48,742 bases of DNA from Burkholderiales bacterium (lineage in GTDB: Bacteria; Pseudomonadota; Gammaproteobacteria; Burkholderiales; SG8-41). Under the pieces are notes generated by a model. That model did not search any database. It was not told the origin of the DNA and worked only from the letters and a program-made list of their open reading frames with translations. The stretch covers positions 1 through 48,742 of the forward strand of contig JAUXYA010000025.1 in assembly GCA_030684405.1 (NCBI GenBank), written 5' to 3'. Shown piece after piece: positions 8,680 to 17,508 of this stretch. How positions within the stretch are numbered: the stretch's first letter is position 1; the number at the start of each line of letters is the position of its first letter. Position numbers and translations under genes: made by a program.

Positions 8680-9975
8680 ATGAGTGACCGCAAACCCTCC
8701 TCCGGCGAGGAAATTTATTCCCTCATTCAACGCTTGTGGCCGATATGCCGGAGCATCACCGGCCCTGGCGTAAGAGAGACCCTCAATATCATCAAGCAAA
8801 AAATTCCTGAACTTTTGATTCATGAGGTGCCTACGGGAACTGCATGCTTTGACTGGGTAGTCCCCAAAGAATGGTCTGTCAGGGATGCGTATATCCTGAC
8901 ACCGGAAGGTAAAAAAATCGCTGATTTCCAGATCAACAATCTGCACTTGGTCAGCTACTCCATCCCGATCGAGATGGAAGTTGACCTGGCAACCCTGGAA
9001 AGTCACCTGCACTCTTTACCCGATCAACCGGACGCCATTCCTTACGTAACGTCTTACTACAAGCCCGATTGGGGGTTCTGCTTGCCGCATAACGTGCGAG
9101 CACGGCTGAAACCGGGCCGATATCACGTAAAGATAGATAGCACTCTGAGTGATGGTTACCTGACGTATGGGTCGGTTACCCTGCCAGGCAGGGAGCGCCA
9201 GGAGATATTTCTATCCACGTATATATGCCATCCGTCGCTTGCAAACAACGAACTTTCCGGACCCTGCGTTACAGCGCAGATTGCAGAATGGCTACAAACA
9301 ATAGACAGGCGTTACACGTACAGAATTATTTTTATTCCTGAAACGATCGGAGCCATTCTTTACCTGAGTCGCCATCTTGAGGATCTTAAAAAGAATGTCA
9401 TTGCTGGCTATGTCATCACCTGCGTAGGTGATGACCGGACATGGTCTTTCATGCCCTCCAGGAAGGGCAATACCTTGAGTGACGCCGTTGCCCGGCATGT
9501 TTTGCAGCACATTGCGCCAGACTTCAAAGAATACTCATTCCTGGAACGCGGATCCGACGAAAGACAATATTGCAGCCCGGGCGTTGATCTACCAGTCGCT
9601 TCAATCATGCGCTCCAAATATGCAACTTATCCCGAATACCATACATCTTTTGACAACCTCGATTTTGTTTCCCCCCAAGGTTTAGAGAAAAGCTTTATTG
9701 CCTACACACGGGCGATCGAAACAATCGAGTCGAACTGCACACCCCATACCCGGGTGCTGGGTGAACCGATGATGAGTAAACGGGGTTTACGCGCGACAAC
9801 GGGAAAATTCGGTTCCGCCAGTAGCACAGTATCCATGATGAATCTTCTCGCATATTCAGATGGTAGAAATTCGATGATAGATATTGCAAACATCATCGGC
9901 ATACCCGCATGGGAACTGTCTCTTATTGCCAGGAAACTGCAAGCTGAAAATCTTTTGGCTATGGAGGGCATTTGA
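8680..9975 (+). CDS. DUF4910/M28-like zinc hydrolase, copy 2, with C-terminal winged helix
   Basis: 431 residues of the same family as the gene at 4463-5791. Motifs in order: YICHPSLANNELSG (181-194), PETIG (220-224), RKGNTLSDA (261-269), GSDE (291-294) and YHTSFDN (320-326), which together probably form an M28-like metal site. An N-terminal DUF2172-like part and a C-terminal winged-helix domain (about 355-431) flank the core. This copy is the more canonical of the two. The substrate is unknown; tight linkage to methyltransferase and sulfotransferase genes suggests a role in glycan tailoring, such as removing an N-acyl or aminoacyl group. Confidence 0.8.
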   Translation: MSDRKPSSGEEIYSLIQRLWPICRSITGPGVRETLNIIKQKIPELLIHEVPTGTACFDWVVPKEWSVRDAYILTPEGKKIADFQINNLHLVSYSIPIEMEVDLATLESHLHSLPDQPDAIPYVTSYYKPDWGFCLPHNVRARLKPGRYHVKIDSTLSDGYLTYGSVTLPGRERQEIFLSTYICHPSLANNELSGPCVTAQIAEWLQTIDRRYTYRIIFIPETIGAILYLSRHLEDLKKNVIAGYVITCVGDDRTWSFMPSRKGNTLSDAVARHVLQHIAPDFKEYSFLERGSDERQYCSPGVDLPVASIMRSKYATYPEYHTSFDNLDFVSPQGLEKSFIAYTRAIETIESNCTPHTRVLGEPMMSKRGLRATTGKFGSASSTVSMMNLLAYSDGRNSMIDIANIIGIPAWELSLIARKLQAENLLAMEGI

Positions 9976-10031
9976 CCGCGCAACACATCCTGGCATCACG
10001 GCGTCAATCTACCTAACTTAGACGGCTATCA

Positions 10032-10850
10032 ATGCATACACCCCCCCTCTCATGGAAGGAATTGCCGGGTCCGAGATTGGTAGTCAGGATCTACGGCGAT
10101 TCATTAAGCATGCCCAGGGATACCGAGCAGATTTCTCCTTGGCAAACTTATCCAGAACTGTTAATCGCAAACTTAGTTGCAAACAGTCCCGGGCAAAAGT
10201 TCTACCTTTACAATCGTTCGATCGGTGGCGCCACTGTAGACATTTTGCATGATTTTTACATAAACGATTGCAGCTACTTTGGCGCAAAAAATAACCAGAT
10301 CATAATTATTCAATGTGGTGTGGTTGATTGCGCTCCACGCCCTATCCCCAAAAAAGCTAGAACTTTGTTGGGAAAATTGCATGGTCGCATACGCACACCC
10401 ATCTCAAAGTTGCTGCACATACTTCGCCCTTTGCTTCTGAGGTCCGGTATATTCTGGCGCCTTACTGACGAAGGACAGTTTTCCACGCTCTTGTGCCGTT
10501 GGCTAGATCATGCCGAACGCAACTACAGTCATGTCTACGTAATCAACATAGCACCAACAACATCCGCAACCTCCAGACATTCACCCGGCCTTCAGGACAG
10601 CATAAATAAATACAACGAACTAATAAAAAGTGCGGTCGAAAAAAGAACGGGGGCCTCTTTGATCAACGCTCACTCAGAAATATCAAAATCGGACAACATA
10701 GAAAATTTTATAACCCATTCTGACGGTCACCACATCAATATGCATGGCCATTTCTTGTATGCGGATCTAATAACGCAATTTGAGCTGGCTCGCCTCAAAA
10801 GTCAAATCAATCCCGTGGAAGAACAACAAATGGAAATCACCCTGAAATAA
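10032..10850 (+). CDS. SGNH/GDSL-family hydrolase
   Basis: 272 residues. Block I is YGDSLS (21-26) with the nucleophilic Ser24. Block II is NRSIGGAT with the conserved Gly. Block V is DGHHINMHGH with Asp231 and His234 as likely catalytic partners. Block III reads GVVD (96-99) instead of the usual GxND, so the oxyanion-hole Asn is missing. The family includes carbohydrate esterases and O-acyltransferases; here an O-acetyl-adding or -removing role on the glycan is plausible. No signal peptide is clear. It precedes the ABC exporter by 8 nt and shares the AT-rich composition of region A. Confidence 0.78.
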   Translation: MHTPPLSWKELPGPRLVVRIYGDSLSMPRDTEQISPWQTYPELLIANLVANSPGQKFYLYNRSIGGATVDILHDFYINDCSYFGAKNNQIIIIQCGVVDCAPRPIPKKARTLLGKLHGRIRTPISKLLHILRPLLLRSGIFWRLTDEGQFSTLLCRWLDHAERNYSHVYVINIAPTTSATSRHSPGLQDSINKYNELIKSAVEKRTGASLINAHSEISKSDNIENFITHSDGHHINMHGHFLYADLITQFELARLKSQINPVEEQQMEITLK

Positions 10851-10858
10851 CCTTAGAC

Positions 10859-12646
10859 ATGCCCATTCTCTCGCATGAATCCAAGCTGGTTTTCAGGCAG
10901 CTTTTTTACATTCTCTCGCCAGCAGAATCTCGAAAGCTTGTAATAATTTCAGGGCTTGCGGTGGTCGCGGCTGCCGCAGAAGCCCTCAGCATCGGACTGA
11001 TATTTCCCTTTATGTCCCTGCTCACCAACCCAGAGTTGGTCCTGTCACATCCAATAACAACAGCCTTGTTCAAAAACGCGGGAGAAATTAACGCTGGGAA
11101 ACTTGCAACTCTGGGCTCCATAACCTTGATAGTCGTCTTTACCCTTAAAAATCTTTTCTTGTTGGCACTTTATGCGTATCAGGCACATTTTGTTTGCAAC
11201 TTGGAAGCGCGCATAGGAGCTGACCTACTCCAATCATATTTGACTGCACCATTCTCAGAACGTCTTGCGAAAAATTCCTCTGATCGAATCCGGGTCATAA
11301 CAAACGAGGTGGGAAGAGTAACCGCCGGAGTAATCCAGTCCTCCATTACGGTTCTATCCGAAATTCTCGTAGTTATCGCGGTCGCGTCGCTTTTGCTGAT
11401 CGCACAGCCGCTTATTGCAGTGGTCTCAATAGTTGTGATTGGTGTAGTTGGCATCCTCATGCAAACCGTATTCCGCAAATCTCTTGATTCACATAGGGCA
11501 TCACGTGTCGAAACCCTGAAGGCCATGTATCGATGGGCGACAGAAGGGCTTGGTGCAATAAAAGAAATCAAAGCCCTTGAAAGGGAAGCTTACGTAATTG
11601 ACGAGTTTCAAAAGAACAGCCGGGCTTACGCAAAAAACACCTACGTATTTAATACCTTGATAATCCTGCCCCGAATAGCACTGGAAGCCACTGCGATATC
11701 AATACTGGCCATTTCGGTAATCATATCGCTTGAAGCAGGCATGTCATTACCATCCATTGTTCCGGCACTGACCATATTTGCTTTGGCGGCAATTCGATTA
11801 ATGCCCTCCGCTTCACGGCTAATAAGCAGTCTGAGCACGATTAGCTACTACATTCCCGCAGTAAATACCGTGGCAACAGATTTAAGGAGCGCGGAAGAAC
11901 CCCTGAAGCGACCGTTGAAGTCAGTGCAAAAGTTACATGTAACTATCCCCTTTGAATCCTTGCGTCTTAACGGTATTTCTTACTCCTACCCGGAATCGAC
12001 TACACCCAGCCTTTCAAATATCGACCTTCATATAAAAAAGGGGGAAGCAATTGCCGTGATAGGTCGATCCGGATCAGGCAAGTCCACCTTGGGAGATATC
12101 CTTCTGGGATTACTGAAGCCAGATACCGGAACAATTGTTATTAATGACAAGAGGAAGGTTTTTTCTCTGCGAGGTGAATGGGCCGAAACAGTCGGTCTGG
12201 TCCCGCAGGAATTTTTTCTAATCGATGACTCGATACGCAGAAACGTGGCCTTTGGATTGCCCGACGACAAAATTGATGATTTAAGGGTGTGGAAATCCTT
12301 GCGCCTCGCCCAACTTGAACAGCGAGTAATCGCGCTACCAAATCAATTGCAGAACTCCGTGGGGGAACGAGGCGGCATACTCTCTGGCGGCGAACGTCAA
12401 CGACTAGGAATTGCAAGAGCTCTATATACAGACCCAGATATATTGGTTTTGGACGAAGCTACTTCCGCACTCGATTCGGCCACAGAGGCTGAAGTTCTGA
12501 GAGTATTGCAATCATTAAAAAATAAAAAAACCATCATTTTCATTACGCACCGAATTGAGTCCGTAGCCTGGTGCGACCGCGTCATTAAAATCGAGAATGG
12601 GCAGATCGTTCTGAATGGCACGCCCTCTGGCCTGAAAGAAGCCTGA
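10859..12646 (+). CDS. ABC exporter, fused permease and ATPase (PglK/MsbA-like)
   Basis: 595 residues. The N-terminal 340 residues carry about six hydrophobic helices of an ABC-type permease. The C-terminal ATPase has Walker A GRSGSGKST (402-410), signature LSGGERQ (508-514), Walker B ILVLDEA (528-534) and a switch His (FITHR, about 564). Half-transporters of this type act as homodimers and flip lipid-linked oligosaccharides (PglK) or lipid A (MsbA). In this locus a PglK-like role for the pseudaminic-acid-containing oligosaccharide is the best fit. It is the last gene of the AT-rich part of the window. Confidence 0.88.
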   Translation: MPILSHESKLVFRQLFYILSPAESRKLVIISGLAVVAAAAEALSIGLIFPFMSLLTNPELVLSHPITTALFKNAGEINAGKLATLGSITLIVVFTLKNLFLLALYAYQAHFVCNLEARIGADLLQSYLTAPFSERLAKNSSDRIRVITNEVGRVTAGVIQSSITVLSEILVVIAVASLLLIAQPLIAVVSIVVIGVVGILMQTVFRKSLDSHRASRVETLKAMYRWATEGLGAIKEIKALEREAYVIDEFQKNSRAYAKNTYVFNTLIILPRIALEATAISILAISVIISLEAGMSLPSIVPALTIFALAAIRLMPSASRLISSLSTISYYIPAVNTVATDLRSAEEPLKRPLKSVQKLHVTIPFESLRLNGISYSYPESTTPSLSNIDLHIKKGEAIAVIGRSGSGKSTLGDILLGLLKPDTGTIVINDKRKVFSLRGEWAETVGLVPQEFFLIDDSIRRNVAFGLPDDKIDDLRVWKSLRLAQLEQRVIALPNQLQNSVGERGGILSGGERQRLGIARALYTDPDILVLDEATSALDSATEAEVLRVLQSLKNKKTIIFITHRIESVAWCDRVIKIENGQIVLNGTPSGLKEA

Positions 12647-12650
12647 CATA

Positions 12651-13463
12651 ATGAAAAATGCAAACGAAATTGCGATCCCGTCTAATCCATTTGAAAGCGA
12701 CAAAATTCGCGGAAAACTGGCGTGCCAAAAAGACTTGGCGGAGCTGAAAGCCAGCTACGAGCCAGGCGCCCTGCCAGAGCTCACGGACATGAGTTCGGCC
12801 CGCTTGTGGGACGAATTGGCAGCCTGCTCGGACGTACCGGCATTCCGCGTCCGAAGGCTGCAGGCCGTGGCTGACCAGCTACCAGCCGGTGCCAGGGTTC
12901 TCGACATCGGAATAGGCTGGGGCGAAATCATTCCCATGATCCAGTCGCGCGGCTGCAGTTACTCCGGGGTTGATTTCTCGGAAAAAATCGTCGCCCATGT
13001 CTCACAACAACACCCGGGTTGCACGTTTTACACCGGCGGGCTCGATCAGATAATCGCGTCTTATGATGCCGTGCTGGCGCTTGAGGTTTGCGAACATATT
13101 CTACCCAGCAAAATCTTCGGTTTTTTTGGTGAATTACGACGAATTCTTGCGGACAACGGCAGTTTGATCATCACGGTGCCTGTCTTTGAAAACCTGCGCG
13201 CGATGACCCTGAACTGCCCGCAATGCGGTCATATGCACAACCGCATGGGGCATGTGCGCGCATACACCCCGGAGCTGATCACCGCCGAACTGAAACTGGC
13301 CGGTTTTGCGATTGAAAAGTCTTTTTTCATCTACGCAAGTTTCGAAAACTCATTTGCCGGTACCCTGAAGCGCCGGCTGGTTGACCTCGGACGGAGCCTG
13401 TTCAAGCTCGGAAAAACCATGCCGCTCAACATCGTGATTGTTGCGCGCAAGCTTCCTGACTGA
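12651..13463 (+). CDS. Class I SAM-dependent methyltransferase with CxxC element
   Basis: 270 residues. Motif I is RVLDIGIGWGEI (82-93), followed by GVDFSEK and ALEVCEHIL. A NCPQCGHMHNRMGH segment in the C-terminal half looks like a partial zinc-binding element in an insert. It starts 4 nt after the ABC exporter gene. Codon use is more G+C-rich from here on, so the region boundary falls at about this gene. The acceptor is unknown. Confidence 0.78.
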   Translation: MKNANEIAIPSNPFESDKIRGKLACQKDLAELKASYEPGALPELTDMSSARLWDELAACSDVPAFRVRRLQAVADQLPAGARVLDIGIGWGEIIPMIQSRGCSYSGVDFSEKIVAHVSQQHPGCTFYTGGLDQIIASYDAVLALEVCEHILPSKIFGFFGELRRILADNGSLIITVPVFENLRAMTLNCPQCGHMHNRMGHVRAYTPELITAELKLAGFAIEKSFFIYASFENSFAGTLKRRLVDLGRSLFKLGKTMPLNIVIVARKLPD

Positions 13464-13493
13464 ACCCAAAGCTTTGCCGCATTGCCCCAGCCC

Positions 13494-14411
13494 ATGCATA
13501 AACTCGCCCTGGTCGTACCCACCAAAGACCGTCCGGACGATCTCAGAAAGCTGCTGTCCAGTCTGGCGTCACAGACCCGGCAACCGGACCAACTGATCAT
13601 TGTTGACGGCAGCAGTCCCGATATCCGGCATGTCATTGCCGAATTCCCCGCACTCTCCGTCGATTACGTCCGCGTATATCCCCCGTCCCTTTCGCAGCAG
13701 CGCAACGCCGGGATGCAACGCCTGAATCCAGACATCACCCTCGCCGGCTATCTCGATGACGACATCGTGGTGGAAACACAGGCTGTCGAGGCCATGCTCG
13801 CCTTCTGGTCGATGGCCGATGCGGATGTCGGCGGCGCCGCCTTCAACATCACCAATGCAGCCAGGCCCAACTGGATTCGGCTGAAAAGCCTGCTGCTGGT
13901 TGACGCGACAAAGCCGGGCCGGATGCTGCCTTCCGGCTTTCCGAGCACTATAGGCTTCCAGCAGGCCGATCTCGATACCGACTGGCTTTACGGCGGTGCA
14001 ACCGTATGGCGCCGGGAAGTCGTGAACCGTTATGCCTACGACGAATGGTTCCTCGGCACGGGATTCATGGAAGACGTCGATTTCAGTTTCACGGTGCGCC
14101 GTGACTACCGCCTGAAAGTCATCGCAGGAGCCCGACTGGCGCACTACAGCCATCCAATCAAACTCGAACGCGAAACCCTGCTTGGCAGGTGGCAGATCAC
14201 CAATCGCATGTATTTTGTGCGCAAACACCGGGGCCGCGGCCTTTCTATTGCCGCCGCATGGGTCGCCAATGGCGGTACGGCGTTGTTGAACATCGCAATC
14301 GCCCTGGTTCGCTGGCGCCGTGACTACTGGTTGCGCGCGAAAGGCAACTTTCAGGGCATGTTCTTCGAACTTGCAGGCAAGCGGGGGCCGCTCGGCGGAC
14401 ACCTGAAATAG
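13494..14411 (+). CDS. Family 2 glycosyltransferase
   Basis: 305 residues from ATG 13494; a TTG four codons upstream is possible but less likely. The GT-A nucleotide-binding start is LALVVPTKDRPDDL with IIVDGSS, and the metal-binding DxD is in GYLDDDIVV. The later segment FMEDVDFSFTVRR carries the acidic ED motif typical of the catalytic base region. It transfers one sugar from a nucleotide donor to the growing lipid-linked glycan at the cytoplasmic face. The donor and linkage cannot be told from the sequence. Confidence 0.85.
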   Translation: MHKLALVVPTKDRPDDLRKLLSSLASQTRQPDQLIIVDGSSPDIRHVIAEFPALSVDYVRVYPPSLSQQRNAGMQRLNPDITLAGYLDDDIVVETQAVEAMLAFWSMADADVGGAAFNITNAARPNWIRLKSLLLVDATKPGRMLPSGFPSTIGFQQADLDTDWLYGGATVWRREVVNRYAYDEWFLGTGFMEDVDFSFTVRRDYRLKVIAGARLAHYSHPIKLERETLLGRWQITNRMYFVRKHRGRGLSIAAAWVANGGTALLNIAIALVRWRRDYWLRAKGNFQGMFFELAGKRGPLGGHLK

Positions 14412-14469
14412 CACTGGCGAATCGTTACAAGAACGGCAACTTCCGACCGGCTCGCCATGAGCGATAGGC

Positions 14470-14475
14470 TATAAT
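14470..14475 (+). promoter_or_regulatory. Possible sigma-70 -10 element
   Basis: A perfect TATAAT lies 30 nt before the ATG at 14505 in a 93-bp gap, the longest break in this part of the operon. No good -35 hexamer sits 16-18 nt upstream and there is no extended TG motif, so the call is weak. Confidence 0.25.
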
Positions 14476-14504
14476 TTTAGCTCCTCACTAGCTGCGCTTC
14501 CCTG

Positions 14505-15341
14505 ATGAATTCAATAATAAATCTGCTCTCCCGAATAGCCTTTCATCCATTGCCATTGAGAGTTGTATTCCTGCGCTACTTTCTGCGCAAACTGGGCTGG
14601 TTCGGTTATTCGACACGACTTGAACTGGATGCCGTGCAGCGCCCGCAATACGGGTTTTGCATGTACAACGCCGCGGTGCTTGCCAAAGCCCTGGGGCATC
14701 GCAAGATCAGTGTCATCGAGTTTGGCGTGGCCGGGGGCAATGGCCTCGTCAACATGGAACAGCACGCCGCGGAAATTACCGCTGAACTTGGCGTGGAGTT
14801 TGAAATCTACGGATTCGACATGGGCAGCGGGCTGCCGAAGCCACTGGATTACCGGGACATGCCGTATATGTGGGCGGAAGGCTTTTACAAAATGGATCGA
14901 CCTCTGCTGGAAAGCCGCTTGCGCAAGGCAAAGCTGGTCATCGGCAACGTGTCCGAAACCGCCGGCCGCTTTTTTACCGAGCATGATCCGGCGCCGCTGG
15001 GTTGCGTGCTGTTTGACCTTGATTACTACTCTTCGACAGCCGACGCTTTTGCGCTGTTCAAGGCCGCCCCGGATACGCGGCTGCCACGGGTCTACTGCTA
15101 CTTTGACGACATCGCAAGCGGCGGCCTGCGTGCAAACAACATCAATGTCGGCGTTCTCAGAGCCATTGATGAATTCAATGAAAGCGCCCCGGCTCGACAG
15201 ATTGCAAAAATCAGCAGCCTCTCGACCTCGCGCAGGATTCCTTCATCCTGGAATGATCAGGTTTTTGTGCTGCACGATTTCAAACACCCGAAATACAACG
15301 ATTTCATTGGCAACGCACACCAGAGCCTGCCCTTGGCATGA
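14505..15341 (+). CDS. TylF-like / Rossmann-fold putative methyltransferase
   Basis: 278 residues. VIEFGVAGGNGLV is a SAM-type glycine loop, and LFDLDYYSSTADAFALF followed by YCYFDDI resembles the metal-binding acidic motifs of TylF/MycF sugar O-methyltransferases. Proteins of this kind are often annotated as hypothetical in glycan loci. Function is inferred: O-methylation or related chemistry on a sugar. The reading frame is preferred over an overlapping frame of similar length because of these motifs. Confidence 0.6.
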   Translation: MNSIINLLSRIAFHPLPLRVVFLRYFLRKLGWFGYSTRLELDAVQRPQYGFCMYNAAVLAKALGHRKISVIEFGVAGGNGLVNMEQHAAEITAELGVEFEIYGFDMGSGLPKPLDYRDMPYMWAEGFYKMDRPLLESRLRKAKLVIGNVSETAGRFFTEHDPAPLGCVLFDLDYYSSTADAFALFKAAPDTRLPRVYCYFDDIASGGLRANNINVGVLRAIDEFNESAPARQIAKISSLSTSRRIPSSWNDQVFVLHDFKHPKYNDFIGNAHQSLPLA

Positions 15342-15400
15342 CAATCTGCCGATTCGGCAAATTTTCATGCGCCCGTCCCGGATATTGCTGACGCAGCGAA

Positions 15401-16405
15401 ATGGTTAAATTTCCCCTCGCACCGTCCGTCAGCCGGCGCCTCGCTTCATTCTTGCAGTCCGGCGCAGACATCGCTCCGCGCTCCGGTCACTGGGAATATT
15501 TTTCCGGACTCAATCGCATCACCGTTAATGTTGCAGAAACCACAGCGGTTTTTTCGGCTGGGGCCGGTTTCGACAGCGAATATGAACTGAATTTCCGTAA
15601 AAGGACTTTCACCGAGATAATTGCCCGACATTGGCTTGATATCAGAAAACTCAATCCCGACTCGCGCTTTTCCGACGCATTTTTCAAGCTTTGGCCGGGC
15701 AGTCCGGCCATCGACGCCCGGGCTGCCGCAGACTTGTTGCGCCCACCCCTGACCGCACACAAGTTCCTTGCGGCGCATTACGCCAACCTGTTGCTGCCGT
15801 CACTGCCGGTCACCGGCAAAACCACCTACGTCGAAATCGGGCCAGGTTCCGGTTATCTGGCCACGCTGGTCCACCACCACCGGCCCGGTCGCCTGATCCT
15901 GATCGACCTGCCGGAAATCCTCCCCTATTCCTTTCTGCTGCTGCAGCGTACTTTTCCGGATGTTCCATTCGTGCTGCCCAATGAACTGGCAGGTGACCCC
16001 GTCCGCTTGCCTGAAGAGGGGTTTGTATTCATGACCTCCGACCAGGCCACCCGTCTGCCCGATCACTGCATGGACATCGGGGTCAACACGGCGTCTTTCG
16101 GAGAAATGCTTCCCGGACTCGTGGAGCACTACTTCACCCTGCTGCGCCGGATTGTCCGGCCCGATGGACTTTTTTTCACCTGCAACCGTATCGAGAAATG
16201 GATGGATGAGCCCGGAAGCTCGTCATCCGAAACTGCGCGACCCCCAAAACACTGCCTTCGCTTTGAAAGTTACCCGTGGAGCCCACTTGACCGTGATCTG
16301 TTCTACGGACAATCGGCATTTCATGATCTCGTACAGCCCCAGAATCCGATGATGCACCGCCTCTGCCACCTTGCGCCTCAGAGCACTGCAGCAAAACCGT
16401 CCTGA
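15401..16405 (+). CDS. Putative sugar O-methyltransferase (TIGR04371-like)
   Basis: 334 residues. YVEIGPGSGYLATL (143-156) is the SAM-binding motif, and LILIDLPEILPYSFLLLQRT is a strong hallmark of the putative sugar O-methyltransferase family found in O-antigen loci. The N-terminal 110 residues are a separate region that may recognise the acceptor. It probably methylates a hydroxyl of a nucleotide sugar or lipid-linked glycan, possibly as a chain-length cap. Confidence 0.75.
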   Translation: MVKFPLAPSVSRRLASFLQSGADIAPRSGHWEYFSGLNRITVNVAETTAVFSAGAGFDSEYELNFRKRTFTEIIARHWLDIRKLNPDSRFSDAFFKLWPGSPAIDARAAADLLRPPLTAHKFLAAHYANLLLPSLPVTGKTTYVEIGPGSGYLATLVHHHRPGRLILIDLPEILPYSFLLLQRTFPDVPFVLPNELAGDPVRLPEEGFVFMTSDQATRLPDHCMDIGVNTASFGEMLPGLVEHYFTLLRRIVRPDGLFFTCNRIEKWMDEPGSSSSETARPPKHCLRFESYPWSPLDRDLFYGQSAFHDLVQPQNPMMHRLCHLAPQSTAAKPS

Positions 16406-16428
16406 GCCGCGGCACCGGAATACCCGCC

Positions 16429-17460
16429 ATGGATCCCCGCCCTGTCCTGCTCGCCGCAGGGGATGATGGTCCCCGCCAAACCCTCCAGCCACTGACTCAC
16501 GCGTACGGCGCCATCGTTAACGACAGCACGGATGCCGTCTGGGCTGATGATGCGCGCTGGCTCGAGCTGATCCTCGCACGCAGGCCACGTGGACTGGTCT
16601 GCGGCACCTCGGACAGCCCCGAAGGCAGGGCCGTCGAAGCCGGTGCCCGGCGTGCGGCGGCCCGGGCAGGGATTCCGGTCGCAATGGTCGAGGATTTCCC
16701 GGGGAACTACCGCGCCGAATCCGGATGCGGCATCCATCTCCTGCTGGTGGAAAGCCAATCCGTTGCTGCAGTAACCCGCGCACGCCTGGGCACTGCATGT
16801 CCGCCATTACATGTGCTGAGCCCCGCCCGTTACGACCCATATCGCCTGCAGGTTGCCGCGCGCAGGGCAACCCTCCGTCAGGCCTGGGCCGGCGGCGGCA
16901 AGCCTTCCGTGCTGTGGGCCGGCCAGCCTGAAACCGCCGATTGTCTACTCACACTGGAAGCACTGCGCCCGGTGCTTGCGGTTCTGCGGCTTCAGCTCCT
17001 GTTCAAGGCCCATCCCCGCGATGCAGGATATGTTGCAGGGGCCTACCACGATCTGCTGCATGATCCCGCACTGTCGCCGGTTGACGTCACCGCGCTGCCG
17101 GTCGAGGCCGCGCTGCTTCTGGCGCCGCGGCTGGTGATCACGCAGTTCTCGTCGCTGGCCGTCGAGGCCGGGTTCTGCGGCATCCCTAGCCTCAATGTGT
17201 TGCTGCCGGGCGCCGGCGCCGACCGCCTTTTCGAAAAAAAATCCTGCACCGTGCCGCCGCACTGCCTTGAAGGTGCCGCATTGCACACCCACGATCCAGC
17301 AGCGCTCACCGGCATGATTCACAGTGCCGTCTCGGACAAAACTCTGCGTGCCGGCATCGTCCGCTGTTTCGACTCGTATTTCAGCACCGGCGCCCCCACC
17401 CTGCCCGCATTCATCGAAATACTCGAAGACCTTTTCGCAAACAGGGCATTTTCGCCCTGA
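16429..17460 (+). CDS. GT-B-like protein, function unknown
   Basis: 343 residues. The C-terminal half contains LLFKAHPRD, then LVITQFSSLAVEAGFCGIPSLNVLLPG, a pattern shared with PseG, UDP-GlcNAc 2-epimerases and GT-B glycosyltransferases (S-S-x-x-x-E-A followed by G-x-P). The N-terminal half is Ala/Arg-rich and not recognised. It may be a transferase or a nucleotide-sugar hydrolase. No transmembrane segments are visible. It lies 23 nt after the methyltransferase gene and 48 nt before the radical SAM gene. Confidence 0.55.
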   Translation: MDPRPVLLAAGDDGPRQTLQPLTHAYGAIVNDSTDAVWADDARWLELILARRPRGLVCGTSDSPEGRAVEAGARRAAARAGIPVAMVEDFPGNYRAESGCGIHLLLVESQSVAAVTRARLGTACPPLHVLSPARYDPYRLQVAARRATLRQAWAGGGKPSVLWAGQPETADCLLTLEALRPVLAVLRLQLLFKAHPRDAGYVAGAYHDLLHDPALSPVDVTALPVEAALLLAPRLVITQFSSLAVEAGFCGIPSLNVLLPGAGADRLFEKKSCTVPPHCLEGAALHTHDPAALTGMIHSAVSDKTLRAGIVRCFDSYFSTGAPTLPAFIEILEDLFANRAFSP

Positions 17461-17508
17461 AATCATGGAGTTCGGGTAAAATTCTCTGAACAGAAACTTG
17501 GGGCTCCG

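Noticed and set aside
14563-15408. 281-residue + strand frame overlapping 14505-15341
   Set aside because: Low-complexity Cys/Arg/Ser-rich product; the other frame has clear SAM-binding and TylF-like motifs.
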